This document shows positions 53,072 through 62,284 of a DNA stretch of 64,000 nt, piece after piece. Below the pieces are notes generated by a model. The model did not search any database. It had not been told where the DNA came from and was given only the letters and a program-made list of their open reading frames with translations. Each line of letters begins with the position of its first letter. Positions within the stretch are counted from its first letter, which is position 1. Source of the DNA: Achromobacter ruhlandii (GTDB lineage Bacteria > Pseudomonadota > Gammaproteobacteria > Burkholderiales > Burkholderiaceae_B); NCBI RefSeq assembly GCF_902859695.1, contig NZ_CADIJL010000010.1, positions 154,321 through 218,320 of the forward strand, given 5' to 3'. A program made the position numbers and the translations under genes.

Positions 53072-53944
53072 CTAGGCCACCGCGCGCGACCCGGCCGCCT
53101 GCGACGAGGCGTCCTCCACGTCGGGCACCGCCGCCAGGACCACGGGCGCCTGGGCCCGCTCGGGATTGCCGTGGCGCCGGTGCAGGAAATCCACCACCGC
53201 CGCGCGGCACGCCAGATAGACCGGGTCGTTGGCCAATCGCACCCGGTCGCGCGGGCGCGGCAAAGGCACGGGCAGGATCTCGCCGATGGTCGCGGCCGGC
53301 CCATTGGTCAGCATGACGATGCGGTCGGACAACAGCACGGCTTCGTCCACGTCGTGCGTGACCATGATGGTGGTGGTGCGGGTCTTGGCGACGATCTTGA
53401 GCAGCTCGTCCTGCAGATGCGCGCGGGTCAGCGCGTCGAGCGCGCCGAACGGCTCGTCCATCAGCAGCAGGCCCGGCTCGATCGCCAGCGCGCGAGCGAT
53501 GCCGACGCGCTGCTTCATGCCGCCGGAGATCTCGCGCGGCAGTTTGTTCTGCGCCGGCAGCAGGCCCACCAGGTCGAGCGCGGCGCGGGTGCGCTCGGCC
53601 AGCTGGGCGCGCTTTTCCGACGCGCCGAAAACCCGCTCCACCGCCAGGTGCACGTTCTGGAAGCAGGTCAGCCAGGGCAGCAGCGAGTGGTTCTGGAACA
53701 CCACGGCGCGGTCCGGGCCGGGCCCGGTGATTTCGCGCTCGGCGCACAGCAGCACGCCGCTGGTCGGGCGGGTCAGGCCGGCGATCAGGTTCAGCAGGGT
53801 GGACTTGCCGCAGCCGGAATGGCCGATCAGGGTGATGAACTCGCCCTGCTCCACCGTCAGGTCGATGTCGCGCAGCGCGACGAAGGCGCCCTTGCGGGTG
53901 GCGAAGGTCTGGCCCACGCGTTCGATGCGTACGAATTTCTTCAT
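53072..53944 (-). CDS. nrtD: Nitrate-type ABC transporter ATPase
   Basis: ABC ATPase of 290 residues of the nitrate/sulfonate/taurine group. Walker A is LIGHSGCGKSTLLNLIAG; the GHSGCGKST variant is typical of NrtC/NrtD. Q-loop VVFQNHSLLPWLT, signature EISGGMKQRVGIARALA, Walker B GLLLMDEPFGALDALTR and H-loop MVTHDVDEAVLLSDR are intact. It lacks the fused receptor domain of NrtC, so NrtD fits best. The start lies 4 nt after the nrtB stop. Confidence 0.93.
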   Translation of the reverse strand: MKKFVRIERVGQTFATRKGAFVALRDIDLTVEQGEFITLIGHSGCGKSTLLNLIAGLTRPTSGVLLCAEREITGPGPDRAVVFQNHSLLPWLTCFQNVHLAVERVFGASEKRAQLAERTRAALDLVGLLPAQNKLPREISGGMKQRVGIARALAIEPGLLLMDEPFGALDALTRAHLQDELLKIVAKTRTTTIMVTHDVDEAVLLSDRIVMLTNGPAATIGEILPVPLPRPRDRVRLANDPVYLACRAAVVDFLHRRHGNPERAQAPVVLAAVPDVEDASSQAAGSRAVA

Positions 53945-53948
53945 GGCG

Positions 53949-54818
53949 CTACTCCTCGGTGTAGGTGAAGCGGCGGGCCAGCGCGACCAGCAGCGTTTCC
54001 AGGATCAGCCCGACGATGCCGATCACGAAAATGGCGATGACGATGTGCTCGACCTTCAGGTTGTTCCACTCGTCCCACAGCCAGAAGCCGATGCCGGTGC
54101 CGCCGGTCAGCATCTCGGCCGCGACGATCACCAGCCAGGCGGTGCCGATGGACAGCCGCACGCCGGTCAGCATGTAGGGCAGCACGGCGGGCAGCAGCAC
54201 TTTGGTGGTGACCTTCCATTCCGACAGGTTCAGCACCCGCGCCACGTTCAGGTAGTCCTGCGGCACGCGCGACACGCCGACCGCCGTGTTGATGATCATG
54301 GGCCAGATCGAACAGATGAAAATGGCCCAGATCGCGGCCGGGTTGGCGGCCTTGAACAACAGCAGCCCCAGCGGCAGCCACGCCAGTGGCGACACCGGCC
54401 GCAGCAGGCTGACGATGGGCGAGAACATCGCCCGCACCGGCGCGTAGCGGCCGATGGCGAAACCGATCGGAATCCCCACCAGCGCGGCCAGGCCGAAACC
54501 GATGCCGACCCGCTGCAGCGAGGCCAGCAGGTTCCAGCCGATGCCCTTGTCGTTGGGACCGTTGTCGTAGAACGGGTCCGAGAACAACGCCACCGCCGCC
54601 TGCCAGGTCACGCCCGGCGTGGGGATCTCGGGGATGCGCATGGCCACCACCTGCCACACCAGCACGAACAGCGCGAAACCGGCCACCGGGCCGACCACGG
54701 CGCGCAGCGCCGCTTCCAGCCGTTCGCGCCAGGCATCGGTCCAGGGGGCGGCCCGCGGCGCCGGGGCGGGGGTGGCGGACACGGGCGCGGCCCGCTCCAT
54801 ACTCGTTACGGTAGACAT
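53949..54818 (-). CDS. nrtB: Nitrate-type ABC transporter permease
   Basis: Permease of 289 residues with about six membrane segments (VAGFALFVLVWQVVAM, IGFGLAALVGIPIGFAIG, PLAWLPLGLLLFKAANPAAIWAIFICSIWPMIINTAVG). The coupling loop is the EAA-like RVPQDYLNVARVLNLSEW, followed by ATKVLLPAVLPYMLTGVRLSIGTAWLVIVAAEMLTGGTGIG as in NrtB/TauC. The N-terminal 45 residues are low complexity and cytoplasmic. It sits between nrtA (28-nt gap) and nrtD. Confidence 0.94.
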   Translation of the reverse strand: MSTVTSMERAAPVSATPAPAPRAAPWTDAWRERLEAALRAVVGPVAGFALFVLVWQVVAMRIPEIPTPGVTWQAAVALFSDPFYDNGPNDKGIGWNLLASLQRVGIGFGLAALVGIPIGFAIGRYAPVRAMFSPIVSLLRPVSPLAWLPLGLLLFKAANPAAIWAIFICSIWPMIINTAVGVSRVPQDYLNVARVLNLSEWKVTTKVLLPAVLPYMLTGVRLSIGTAWLVIVAAEMLTGGTGIGFWLWDEWNNLKVEHIVIAIFVIGIVGLILETLLVALARRFTYTEE

Positions 54819-54846
54819 CGCGAGCTTCTCCTATGCGTGGGGGCGC

Positions 54847-56142
54847 TCAGGCCTTGACCTTGAAACCGTCGGCGTAGGCCGCCGGGTTGCTGCCGTCCCA
54901 GACCACGCCGTCGACCAGTTTGGAACTGCGCATCTCGCCGCCTGGCACGGCGAGGCCGGCGGCCTGCGCGGCCTGCTTGTAGATGTCGATGCGGTTGACC
55001 TGGCGCGCGACGGCCAGGTAGTCGGGATGCTCCTTGAGCAGGCCCCAGCGCTTGTGCTGGGTCAGGAACCACATGCCGTCGCTCAGGTAGGGGAAGTTGG
55101 CCGCGCCGTCGCCCGAGAAGCGCATCGCATGCGCGTCGCTCCAGCGCTTGCCCAGGCCGTCGTCGTACTGGCCCTGCATGCGGTCGATGATGCCGCTGGC
55201 GTCGGTGTTGACGTACGACTTGGCGGCGATGGTCTCGGCGGTCTTGCGGCGGTTTTCGGGCGAGGCGTCGATCCATTTGCCCGCCTCCAGAATGGCGGCG
55301 GTGACGGCGCGCGCGGTGTTCGGATGGCGCGCCACGAAGTCGGCGCTGGTGCCCAGCACCTTTTCGGGATGGTCGGTCCAGATGGCCTGGGTGGTCACGG
55401 CGGTGAAGCCGATCTTGTCGAGGATGGCGCGCGCGCCCCACGGCTCGCCCACGCAGAAGCCGTCCATGTTGCCCACCCGCATGTTGGCCACCATCTGCGG
55501 CGGCGGCACGGTGATGACCTTGGCGTCCTTCATCGGGTCGATGCCGTAGGCGGCCAGCCAGTAGTACAGCCACATGGCGTGGGTGCCGGTCGGGAAGGTC
55601 TGGGCGAAGGTGTATTCGCGCTTCTCGGAGGCCATCACCCTGGCGAGCGATTCGCCGTCACGCGCACCGGCCTGCAGCAGCTTGTTCGACAGGGTGATGG
55701 CCTGGCCGTTCTGGTTCAGGCTCATCAGCACGGCCATGTCCTTCTTCGGCCCGCCCACGCCCAGTTGCACGCCATAGATCAGGCCGTAGAGCACGTGGGC
55801 CATGTCCAGTTCGCCGTTGAGCAGCTTGTCGCGCACGGCGGCCCAGGACGCTTCCTTGGACGGCGTGATGGTGACGCCGTACTTCTTGTCGATGCCCAGC
55901 ACCGAGGCCATCACCACCGAGGCGCAGTCGGTCAGCGGAATGAAGCCGATCTTGACCTCGGCCTTCTCGGGCGCGTCGCTACCCGCGGCCCAGGCGCCGG
56001 CGCGCACCAGCGGGTCGACCAGCGACAGCAGGCCGGCGCCGGCCACGGCGCGCGCGGTGCCGGCCAGCCACTTGCGGCGGCTGGCGTCGGTGGTCGAATC
56101 CGGCCCCGTGGCGGCGGGAAGGCGGGGTTTCACTGGCGTCAT
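54847..56142 (-). CDS. nrtA: Nitrate-type ABC transporter substrate-binding protein
   Basis: NrtA/CmpA-type receptor of 431 residues from the ATG at 56142, which has AGGAG upstream; a longer start at 56190 would cross the terminator. A Tat-like signal (ASRRKWLAGTARAVAGAGLLSL) lies unusually far in, near residue 22. The binding domain includes EVKIGFIPLTDCASVVMASVLG, AWAAVRDKLLNGELDMAHVLYGLIYG-like segment and GFCVGEPWGARA, all characteristic of nitrate/bicarbonate receptors. First gene of nrtA-B-D, behind a sigma54 promoter and attenuator-like leader. Nitrate is favoured by this control and by divergent cysG; cyanate or another anion is not excluded. Confidence 0.9.
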   Translation of the reverse strand: MTPVKPRLPAATGPDSTTDASRRKWLAGTARAVAGAGLLSLVDPLVRAGAWAAGSDAPEKAEVKIGFIPLTDCASVVMASVLGIDKKYGVTITPSKEASWAAVRDKLLNGELDMAHVLYGLIYGVQLGVGGPKKDMAVLMSLNQNGQAITLSNKLLQAGARDGESLARVMASEKREYTFAQTFPTGTHAMWLYYWLAAYGIDPMKDAKVITVPPPQMVANMRVGNMDGFCVGEPWGARAILDKIGFTAVTTQAIWTDHPEKVLGTSADFVARHPNTARAVTAAILEAGKWIDASPENRRKTAETIAAKSYVNTDASGIIDRMQGQYDDGLGKRWSDAHAMRFSGDGAANFPYLSDGMWFLTQHKRWGLLKEHPDYLAVARQVNRIDIYKQAAQAAGLAVPGGEMRSSKLVDGVVWDGSNPAAYADGFKVKA

Positions 56143-56156
56143 ACGAGGCTCCTGGC

Positions 56157-56188
56157 AAAAAAAAACGTCCCGCGCGCCGATCGGGGAC
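56157..56188 (-). terminator. leader terminator in front of nrtA
   Basis: On the minus strand GTCCC...GGGAC forms a 5-bp stem with a GC-rich loop, followed by nine T (56165-56157), ending just 15 nt before the nrtA start and immediately before its ribosome-binding site. A terminator placed within the 5' leader is the signature of transcription attenuation. Confidence 0.65.
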
Positions 56189-56204
56189 AACCCGTTGGCG
56201 CTGC

Positions 56205-56220
56205 GGAACGTCGTTGTTCC
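56205..56220 (-). promoter_or_regulatory. ANTAR-type hexaloop hairpin in nrt leader
   Basis: GGAAC-AACGAC-GTTCC: a 5-bp stem with a six-base loop having A at position 1 and G at position 4, the features recognised by ANTAR antiterminators such as NasR/NasT. A second hairpin, TGCCGCG-ATC-CGCGGCA, adjoins it upstream (56222-56238), as expected for a two-hairpin target, although its loop does not fit the consensus. Confidence 0.5.
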
Positions 56221-56280
56221 CTGCCGCGGATCGCGGCACTTGGCGTGGCCGGACCGCGCGCGGACCGTCCATCAACGGTT

Positions 56281-56298
56281 AAGCAATCGGCGTGCCAA
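56281..56298 (-). promoter_or_regulatory. sigma54 promoter of nrtABD
   Basis: Minus strand TTGGCACG-CCGA-TTGCTT, with GG and GC separated by exactly 10 nt. This is an essentially perfect -24/-12 RpoN promoter (consensus YTGGCACG-N4-TTGCW). The predicted start is near 56271, giving a leader of about 130 nt that contains the hexaloop hairpin and the terminator. Confidence 0.85.
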
Positions 56299-56420
56299 GC
56301 GGCCGGGCGCGCTCGTCGCGGCCGGCGCGCACCCGCGCGCCCATTGGCTTTGCGGCGATCCGCAAGGCCGGGCCAGGCCGGCCGGGGCGCCCCGCCCCGA
56401 TGATGGCCGGCGCGCCTGGC

Positions 56421-56468
56421 GATCCAACTTGGTGCGTAAACGAATGCGGCAACGCACCATCGATGTGC
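56421..56468 (-). promoter_or_regulatory. tandem NtrC-like sites upstream of nrt promoter
   Basis: GCACC-ATCGA-TGTGC (56454-56468) matches the NtrC dyad GCACC-N5-GGTGC at 9 of 10 positions; GATCC-AACTT-GGTGC (56421-56435) matches at 8 of 10. Their centres are 33 bp apart (three helical turns) and about 155-190 bp upstream of the predicted start, a classical enhancer layout. Confidence 0.6.
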
Positions 56469-56685
56469 GGGCGGCGCCGGCGGCCTCGAATCCGGCGGCT
56501 TGCCCGCGCCCCGTCTCCCCTGCGGCCCGGCATCCTCGCCCACGCGGCCGCTGCCCGATGCGCGGCGTTTCTGGCTTGGCCGAGGCCTCTGCGCGGGCAT
56601 GGAACTTGCATGGGTTGAGCCGGCGCGCCCCGCACGCGGCCCGCGCCAAATAAGTTGTGGCTATATGAATTCAAGAAATCAGAAG

Positions 56686-56714
56686 TTGTGGGGATGAGAC
56701 CCGGTCCCTATGAT
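56686..56714 (+). promoter_or_regulatory. sigma70-like promoter of cysG
   Basis: TTGTGG (56686-56691), 17-bp spacer, TATGAT (56709-56714), 37 bp before the cysG start. The -35 lies in the second copy of a direct repeat AAGTTGTGG (56652-56660 and 56683-56691), which could bind an activator. The remaining part of this 609-bp gap (56299-56420, 56469-56650) is very GC-rich and shows nothing further. Confidence 0.6.
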
Positions 56715-56751
56715 CGTTTGACCTACTGCCGGGTGCGCCCGAGGCCGCGTA

Positions 56752-58167
56752 ATGAAGCTTTTCCCGATTTTTGCCGATCTGAAGGACCGGCCCGTGCTGG
56801 TCGTGGGCGGCGGCGCGGTGGCCGAGCGCAAGACGCTCGCCCTGCTCGAAGCCCATGCCGATGTCGCCGTGGGCGCGCCCGAGCTGACGCCAGCGCTGGC
56901 GGACCTGCTGGCGGCGGGCCGCATCCGCCACCTGGCGGGCCGCTTCGACCCCGCCTGGCTCGACGGCGCCTGGCTGGCCGTGGCCGCCACCGATGACCGC
57001 GGCGTGAACGCGGCGGTCTCCGACGCCGCGCGGGCCCGCCGCATCTTCAGCAACGTAGTGGACGATCCCGAACTGTCGTCGTTCCAGGTACCGTCGATCG
57101 TCGACCGCTCGCCGGTCATCGTGGCCATTTCCTCGTCCGGCGTGGCGCCAGTGCTGGCGCGGCGTCTGCGCGAACGCATCGAATCCCTGTTCGACCACAG
57201 CCTGGGCCGCCTGGCGGGCCTGGCGGAACGCTACCGCGCGCGCATCCGCGCAGGCCACCCCGACCTGGGCGCGCGCCGCCGTTTCTATGACTGGCTGCTG
57301 GACGGGCCCGTGGCCGGCCTGCTCCGCCAACAACGTCCCGAGGCCGCGCAAGCCGCGCTGGAAGCCGCCCTGGCCCAGCCGCTGGCGCCGGCCGAAGGCA
57401 GCGTGGTGCTGGTCGGCGCCGGCCCCGGCGATCCGGGCCTGCTGACGCTGAAGGCGCTGCGCGCGCTGAACGAGGCCGACGTGATCCTGTACGACCGGCT
57501 GGTCAGCGACGACATCATGTCGCTGGCGCGCCGCGACGCCGAACGCATCTCGGTGGGCAAGCTGCCGGGCGAGGACCATCACGCCACCCAGGCGCGCATC
57601 CACGCCCTGCTGGTCGAGCACGCCCGCCTGGGCCGCCGCGTGGTGCGGCTCAAGGGCGGCGACGCTTTCATCTTCGGCCGCGGCGGCGAGGAACTGGAAC
57701 ACCTGCGCGCGCATGGCGTGCGTTATGAGGTGGTGCCCGGCATCACCGCCGCGCTGGCCTGTGCCGCCTACGCCGGCATCCCGCTGACGCATCGCGAGCA
57801 CGCGCAATCGGTGCGCCTGGTGACCGCGCACTGCCGCGAAGACGAGGACAACCTGGACTGGCCGGCGCTGGCGCGCGAACGCCAGACGCTGGCGTTCTAC
57901 ATGGGCGTGGGCCAATTGGAACTGCTGGCGCAGCGCCTGATCCGCCATGGCCGCGCCGCGACCACGCCGTTCGCGCTGATCGAGAACGGCAGCCGGCCCG
58001 AGCAGCGGGTGCTGTCGGGCACGCTGGAAGACCTGCCGCGTCTGGCGCGGGCGCACGCCATCCGCTCCCCCGCCCTGCTGATCGTGGGCGAGGTGGCGGG
58101 ACTGGCGCAATCATTGCATTGGTTCGGCGAGCACCTGGAAGGCGCGCCGCAAAGACTGGCGGCGTAG
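56752..58167 (+). CDS. cysG: Siroheme synthase CysG
   Basis: Trifunctional siroheme synthase of 471 residues. The N-terminal dehydrogenase/ferrochelatase domain has LPIFADL-like [31 protein letters not shown] and [33 protein letters not shown] (given in part). The C-terminal SAM-dependent uroporphyrinogen III methyltransferase has [31 protein letters not shown]-like [20 protein letters not shown] and [18 protein letters not shown]. Siroheme is the cofactor of assimilatory nitrite and sulfite reductases, and the divergent nitrate transporter fits that use. Confidence 0.97.
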   Translation: MKLFPIFADLKDRPVLVVGGGAVAERKTLALLEAHADVAVGAPELTPALADLLAAGRIRHLAGRFDPAWLDGAWLAVAATDDRGVNAAVSDAARARRIFSNVVDDPELSSFQVPSIVDRSPVIVAISSSGVAPVLARRLRERIESLFDHSLGRLAGLAERYRARIRAGHPDLGARRRFYDWLLDGPVAGLLRQQRPEAAQAALEAALAQPLAPAEGSVVLVGAGPGDPGLLTLKALRALNEADVILYDRLVSDDIMSLARRDAERISVGKLPGEDHHATQARIHALLVEHARLGRRVVRLKGGDAFIFGRGGEELEHLRAHGVRYEVVPGITAALACAAYAGIPLTHREHAQSVRLVTAHCREDEDNLDWPALARERQTLAFYMGVGQLELLAQRLIRHGRAATTPFALIENGSRPEQRVLSGTLEDLPRLARAHAIRSPALLIVGEVAGLAQSLHWFGEHLEGAPQRLAA

Positions 58168-58217
58168 CGGCCGGCGACGGCTGCCGCGGGCGCCCGGCCA
58201 CGCCGCCGGGGGACGAC

Positions 58218-58856
58218 TCAATCGGTCTTCTGGGTGGTGCCGAAGATGCGGTCGCCGGCGTCGCCCAGGCCCGGCATGATGTAGCCATGCTCGTTCAGGC
58301 CGTCGTCGATGGACGCGGTGTAGATATGCACATCCGGGTGCTTGGACAGCACCGCGTCGATGCCGACCGGCGCGGCCACCAGCACCAGCGCGCGGATTTC
58401 CTTGCAGCCGGCGCGCTTGAGCAGATCGATCGCGGCGACCATGGAGCCGCCAGTGGCCAGCATCGGGTCGACGATCAGCGCCAGGCGCTGGTCCAGTTCG
58501 CCCACCAGGCGTTCCAGGTAGGTGTGGGCTTCGAGGGTCTCTTCGTTGCGGGCCACGCCCACCACGCTGACCTTGGCGCCCGGGATCAGGCTGAGCACGC
58601 CGTCCAGCATGCCGATGCCGGCGCGCAGGATGGGCACCACGGTGACCTTCTTGCCGGCGATCTTCTCGACCTGCACGGGGCCGCACCAGCCTTCGACGGT
58701 GGCGGGCGCGAGCGGCAGGTCCTTGGACGCTTCGTAGGTGAGCAGCGCGCCCACTTCCTGCGACAGTTCACGGAAGCTCTTGGTACTGAGGTCGGCGCGG
58801 CGCATGATCCCGAGCTTGTGGCGGATCAGCGGGTGGCGGATTTCGTGCACGGGCAT
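58218..58856 (-). CDS. upp: Uracil phosphoribosyltransferase
   Basis: UPRTase of 212 residues making UMP from uracil and PRPP. N-terminal [58 protein letters not shown], the PRPP loop [21 protein letters not shown], and the uracil-binding C-terminus [29 protein letters not shown] are intact. Length is normal. It stands alone. Confidence 0.98.
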   Translation of the reverse strand: MPVHEIRHPLIRHKLGIMRRADLSTKSFRELSQEVGALLTYEASKDLPLAPATVEGWCGPVQVEKIAGKKVTVVPILRAGIGMLDGVLSLIPGAKVSVVGVARNEETLEAHTYLERLVGELDQRLALIVDPMLATGGSMVAAIDLLKRAGCKEIRALVLVAAPVGIDAVLSKHPDVHIYTASIDDGLNEHGYIMPGLGDAGDRIFGTTQKTD

Positions 58857-58979
58857 GTGCGTAAATCTCCAGGATTATTGATAGGCAGGGTTGGTTCGCC
58901 TCAGGCGCCGCCGCAAACATGGCGCGCGCCCGAGAATCGTAATCGGTTTACCGGGTGGATGCAGGGGGCCGCGTCAACC

Positions 58980-60428
58980 TTATTGTTCGGCCAGCCAGGC
59001 GATCAGGGCGTCGTCGAAGGCCCGCACGGCGCCGGCCTGCTCGTGGTTGACGATGCTGACCACCACGTAGCGCTTGCCGCTGGCGCCCAGCACGTAGCCG
59101 GCGATCGCGCGCACGTCGCGCAGCGACCCGGTCTTCAGGTGGGCCATGCCGAGGGTGCCGTCGCCCTTCATGCGGCGGCGCACCGTGCCGTCGACGCCGG
59201 CGATCGCGAGGGATGAAATGTACTCCGGCATGACGGGGGAATTCCAGGCCAGGGTCAGCATCGAGGCCAGGCTGTCCGCCGAAACCCGCGCGTCGCGCGA
59301 CAGGCCGGCGCCGTTGTCGATCACCAGTTCGGGCATGTCCAGGCCCTGGCGGGCCAGCAGGTCCTTGGCCACGCTGCCACTGCTGGCCACGGTGGCCGGC
59401 CGGCGGCCCTTTTCCGCGCCCAGGGTCAGCAGCAGCGTGCGCGCCATGACGTTGTTGCTGCGCTTGTTGATCTGGCGGATAACCTCGGCCAGCGTCGGCG
59501 AATCGTGCGAGGCCAGCACCACGGCGTCGCCCGGCACCATGCCGGCGCGCACCTGGCCCTTGAAGGTGCCGCCCAGCTCCTTCCACAACAGGCGGAACAG
59601 CTCGGTGGCGTAGTCTGTCTGCGACAGCGCCAGCCGGTACAGGTCGAATTCGCCGCAGGAACCGGCCACCTTGCCGCTGACGCGCAGGGTCACGCCCTGC
59701 TGGGTGATGACCGGGTCGGTGTTGACGACGGGCGCGCCCGGGCAGCGGGCGTCGCTCCATTCGACCCGGCCCTCGATCTTCAGGCCGGGCAGCGGCGGGT
59801 CGATCAGCGGCACCCACTTGTTGGCGGCCGGATCGGGGGTGAACAGGATGCGCACGGCGCCAAAGCCCACCATCAGGGCATCGGGGCTGGCGTTGTAGGC
59901 GCGGTCCGGCGCGCCGTCGAAGGCGCCGGGGTCGGTGGCGACCTGACCGAAGATGCTGCGGTCGATCACCAGGTCGTTGATCTGCTTGACGCCGCGCAGG
60001 CGCAGTTCGCGCAGCAGCACCCACAGGTCCTGCATCAAGAATTGCGGATCGCCGCCGGCGCGCAGGTAGAGCGGCCCGGGCAGCGCGCCCTTGGCGTCGG
60101 GCCGGGCGCCCGGCTCGGTCATGAAGGCGGTGCGCCAGACGTAGTTGGGGCCCAGCTCGGACAGCGCCGCCCAGGTGGTGACCAGCTTCATCACCGACGC
60201 CGGGTTGCGCGCTTCCTTGGCATTCAGCGCCGCCAGCCGCGGGCCGCCGACCTCCTGCACCACCAGCGATAGCGAACTGTCGGGCAGCTTGCTGGCCTTC
60301 CAGGCGTTGACCACGCTGGGCGGCAGCCCCGGCACCTGGGCGCAGGCGGCACTGGCGGCCAGGGCCAGCAGTCCGCCGGCCAGCCATTGCCACGGCCCGC
60401 CCACCCGCTTTTTCCCTAGTCCCGTCAT
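58980..60428 (-). CDS. dacB: PBP4-type D-alanyl-D-alanine carboxypeptidase
   Basis: S13-family peptidase of 482 residues from the ATG at 60428 (MTGLGKKRVGGPWQW), with a Sec signal ending near ACAQ. The three active-site motifs are present: NPASVMKLVTTWAAL (SxxK), NKRSNNVMARTLLL (SxN) and LKTGSLRDVRAIAGYV (KTG). It acts in the periplasm as a carboxypeptidase/endopeptidase on peptidoglycan crosslinks. A longer frame to 60524 has no signal-peptide character. Confidence 0.94.
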   Translation of the reverse strand: MTGLGKKRVGGPWQWLAGGLLALAASAACAQVPGLPPSVVNAWKASKLPDSSLSLVVQEVGGPRLAALNAKEARNPASVMKLVTTWAALSELGPNYVWRTAFMTEPGARPDAKGALPGPLYLRAGGDPQFLMQDLWVLLRELRLRGVKQINDLVIDRSIFGQVATDPGAFDGAPDRAYNASPDALMVGFGAVRILFTPDPAANKWVPLIDPPLPGLKIEGRVEWSDARCPGAPVVNTDPVITQQGVTLRVSGKVAGSCGEFDLYRLALSQTDYATELFRLLWKELGGTFKGQVRAGMVPGDAVVLASHDSPTLAEVIRQINKRSNNVMARTLLLTLGAEKGRRPATVASSGSVAKDLLARQGLDMPELVIDNGAGLSRDARVSADSLASMLTLAWNSPVMPEYISSLAIAGVDGTVRRRMKGDGTLGMAHLKTGSLRDVRAIAGYVLGASGKRYVVVSIVNHEQAGAVRAFDDALIAWLAEQ

Positions 60429-60537
60429 GCCCTGTCCACCCGGTTGCTCGTGCTGCAAAACCGTGAGCATACAAAACCTGGGACGGTTGCGGGCGGCGGC
60501 GCGCGCCGAAAGCGCGCCGGCCACCCCCGCGAGGGGT

Positions 60538-61692
60538 CTACTGTTGCAGTTTCCACTTGCCGCCGGCCACGGTGGCCATGACCAGCGCGCGCTCGTCCAG
60601 GCCGTTGTGGTCGGTCGGGCTCATGTTGACCACGCCGGTGGCGGTCGGCAGGTTCTTGACGTTCTCCAGCGCGTCCCGCAGCGCCGCGCGGAATTCCGCG
60701 GTGCCGGGCTTGGCTTTCTTGAGCGCCACCGGCACGGCCTGCTGCAGCAGCAGGCCGATGTCCCACGTGTAGGCGGCGAACAGCGACACGCTGCCCGGAC
60801 CGTTGGCGGCCTCGTACTTTTTGGCGAAGGCCTGGGCCGTGGCCTTGACCGGATGGGTGTCCGGCAGCAGATCGGCCACCATCACCGGCCCCACCGGCAC
60901 CCAGGCGCCGTCGCAGGCCGGGCCGCAGACGCGCAGGAAGTCGTTGTTGGCCACGCCGTGGTTGAAGTAGATCTTGCCCTTGAAGCCGCGTTCGCGCAGC
61001 GCCCGCGCCGGCATCGCCGCCGGCGTGCCGGAGGCGCCCACCACCACGGCGTCGGGGGCGGCGCCGACCAGCTTCAGCGTCTGCGCCACCGCCGAGGTGT
61101 CGGTGGGCGCGAAGCTTTCCTTGCCGACGATCTCGATGCCGTGCTGCCTGGCGGCCTTTTCCACTTCCACCCAGAAGGTTTCGCCCAGGGCGTTGTTGAA
61201 ACCGATGAAGGCCAGCTTCTTGACGCCGTTGGCGGCAGCGTGGCGGGCGATGCCCTCGGCCATCAGGGAATCGGAGTGCGGCGTCTTGAAGACCCAGCGG
61301 CGCTTGTCATCCACCGGGTCGATCAGGCGCGCCGACGAGGCCAGCGTGATGACCGGCGTGGCGCCGCTGGCCACGGTGTCCAGCATGGCCATGGTATTGG
61401 GGGTGGTGGAGGAGCCGATGATGAGGTCGGCCTGGTTTTCCGAGATCAGCTTGTGCGAATTGCTGACCGCGCGGGTGGTGTCGGAGGCGTCGTCCAGCAC
61501 CACGTATTCGACCTTGGCGCCGCCGATCTCGGTGGGCAACAGGCTGATGGTGTTGCGTTCGGGAATGCCCAGCGAGGCCTGGGGACCGGTGGTGGACAGG
61601 GTGGCGCCGATCTTCACCTGCGCCGGCGCGGGCGCGGCGGCCGCGACCAGCAGGGCCGCCAGCGCGGCCGTCAGAGTGCTACGAGGGGTCAT
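60538..61692 (-). CDS. Branched-chain amino acid-type ABC substrate-binding protein
   Basis: LivJ/LivK-fold receptor of 384 residues. Signal peptide MTPRSTLTAALAALLVAAAAPAPA; mature start QVKIGATLSTTGPQASLG; YVVLDDASDTTRAVSNSHKLI; IIGSSTTPNTMAM; AFIGFNNALGETFWVEVEKAA; FAPTDTSAVAQTL. It lies 65 bp downstream of the flavin reductase gene on the same strand. No Liv permease or ATPase genes are nearby, so it probably uses a shared transporter and captures the monooxygenase substrate (inference). Confidence 0.93.
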   Translation of the reverse strand: MTPRSTLTAALAALLVAAAAPAPAQVKIGATLSTTGPQASLGIPERNTISLLPTEIGGAKVEYVVLDDASDTTRAVSNSHKLISENQADLIIGSSTTPNTMAMLDTVASGATPVITLASSARLIDPVDDKRRWVFKTPHSDSLMAEGIARHAAANGVKKLAFIGFNNALGETFWVEVEKAARQHGIEIVGKESFAPTDTSAVAQTLKLVGAAPDAVVVGASGTPAAMPARALRERGFKGKIYFNHGVANNDFLRVCGPACDGAWVPVGPVMVADLLPDTHPVKATAQAFAKKYEAANGPGSVSLFAAYTWDIGLLLQQAVPVALKKAKPGTAEFRAALRDALENVKNLPTATGVVNMSPTDHNGLDERALVMATVAGGKWKLQQ

Positions 61693-61757
61693 GCGGTGTC
61701 TCCTTTGGGGCGCGGATATCGTTATGCGTCTTGCCGATCCGCTACGGCGTAAAAACG

Positions 61758-62261
61758 TTATACGACGGGATCCCCCAGGTGCGACAGGAAGGCTCCATTA
61801 TGGAAAACCAGGGCGCCGCCGTGGTCGTCCGGGGCGTGCAGGCGGCGCACCTCGCCGATCAGCACGGCGTGGTCGCCCACCTCCAGCACCTGGCGGGTGG
61901 CGCACTCGAAGCGGGCGGCGCACGCGTCGAACACGGGAATGCCGTCCTCGGTGGCGTACCAGTCGAGCCCGGCGTAGCGGTCGGCCACCGGCTGCGAGAA
62001 CACCCGCGCCAGGTCGCGCTGCGGCGCCCCCAGCACATGGATGGCGAAGCCGCCGCGCACGGTGAAGTCGGCGTAGTGGATGCTGGCGCGGCGCAGGCTC
62101 CACAGCACCAGCGGCGGCTCCAGGGAGACCGGGGCGAAGGAATTGACGGTCAGGCCGATCGGCCCGTCGGCGCCGGCGGCGGTCACCACCGTGACGCCGG
62201 TGGCGTAGCGCCCCAGCGCCCGGCGCAAGCGGGCCGGGCTGAGATCGTGGCTGGCGCGCAT
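61758..62261 (-). CDS. Flavin reductase domain protein
   Basis: FMN-split-barrel flavin reductase of 167 residues: SPARLRRALGRYATGVTVVTA, GLTVNSFAPVSLEPPLVLWSL, SIHYADFTVRGGFAIHVLGAPQRDLARVFS, and the C-terminal GEVRRLHAPDDHGGALVFHNGAF. It supplies reduced flavin to a two-component monooxygenase; the LLM monooxygenase gene ends 23 bp before it, the obvious partner. Confidence 0.94.
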   Translation of the reverse strand: MRASHDLSPARLRRALGRYATGVTVVTAAGADGPIGLTVNSFAPVSLEPPLVLWSLRRASIHYADFTVRGGFAIHVLGAPQRDLARVFSQPVADRYAGLDWYATEDGIPVFDACAARFECATRQVLEVGDHAVLIGEVRRLHAPDDHGGALVFHNGAFLSHLGDPVV

Positions 62262-62284
62262 GGCGGCTCCCGCGTGCCCCGCGA

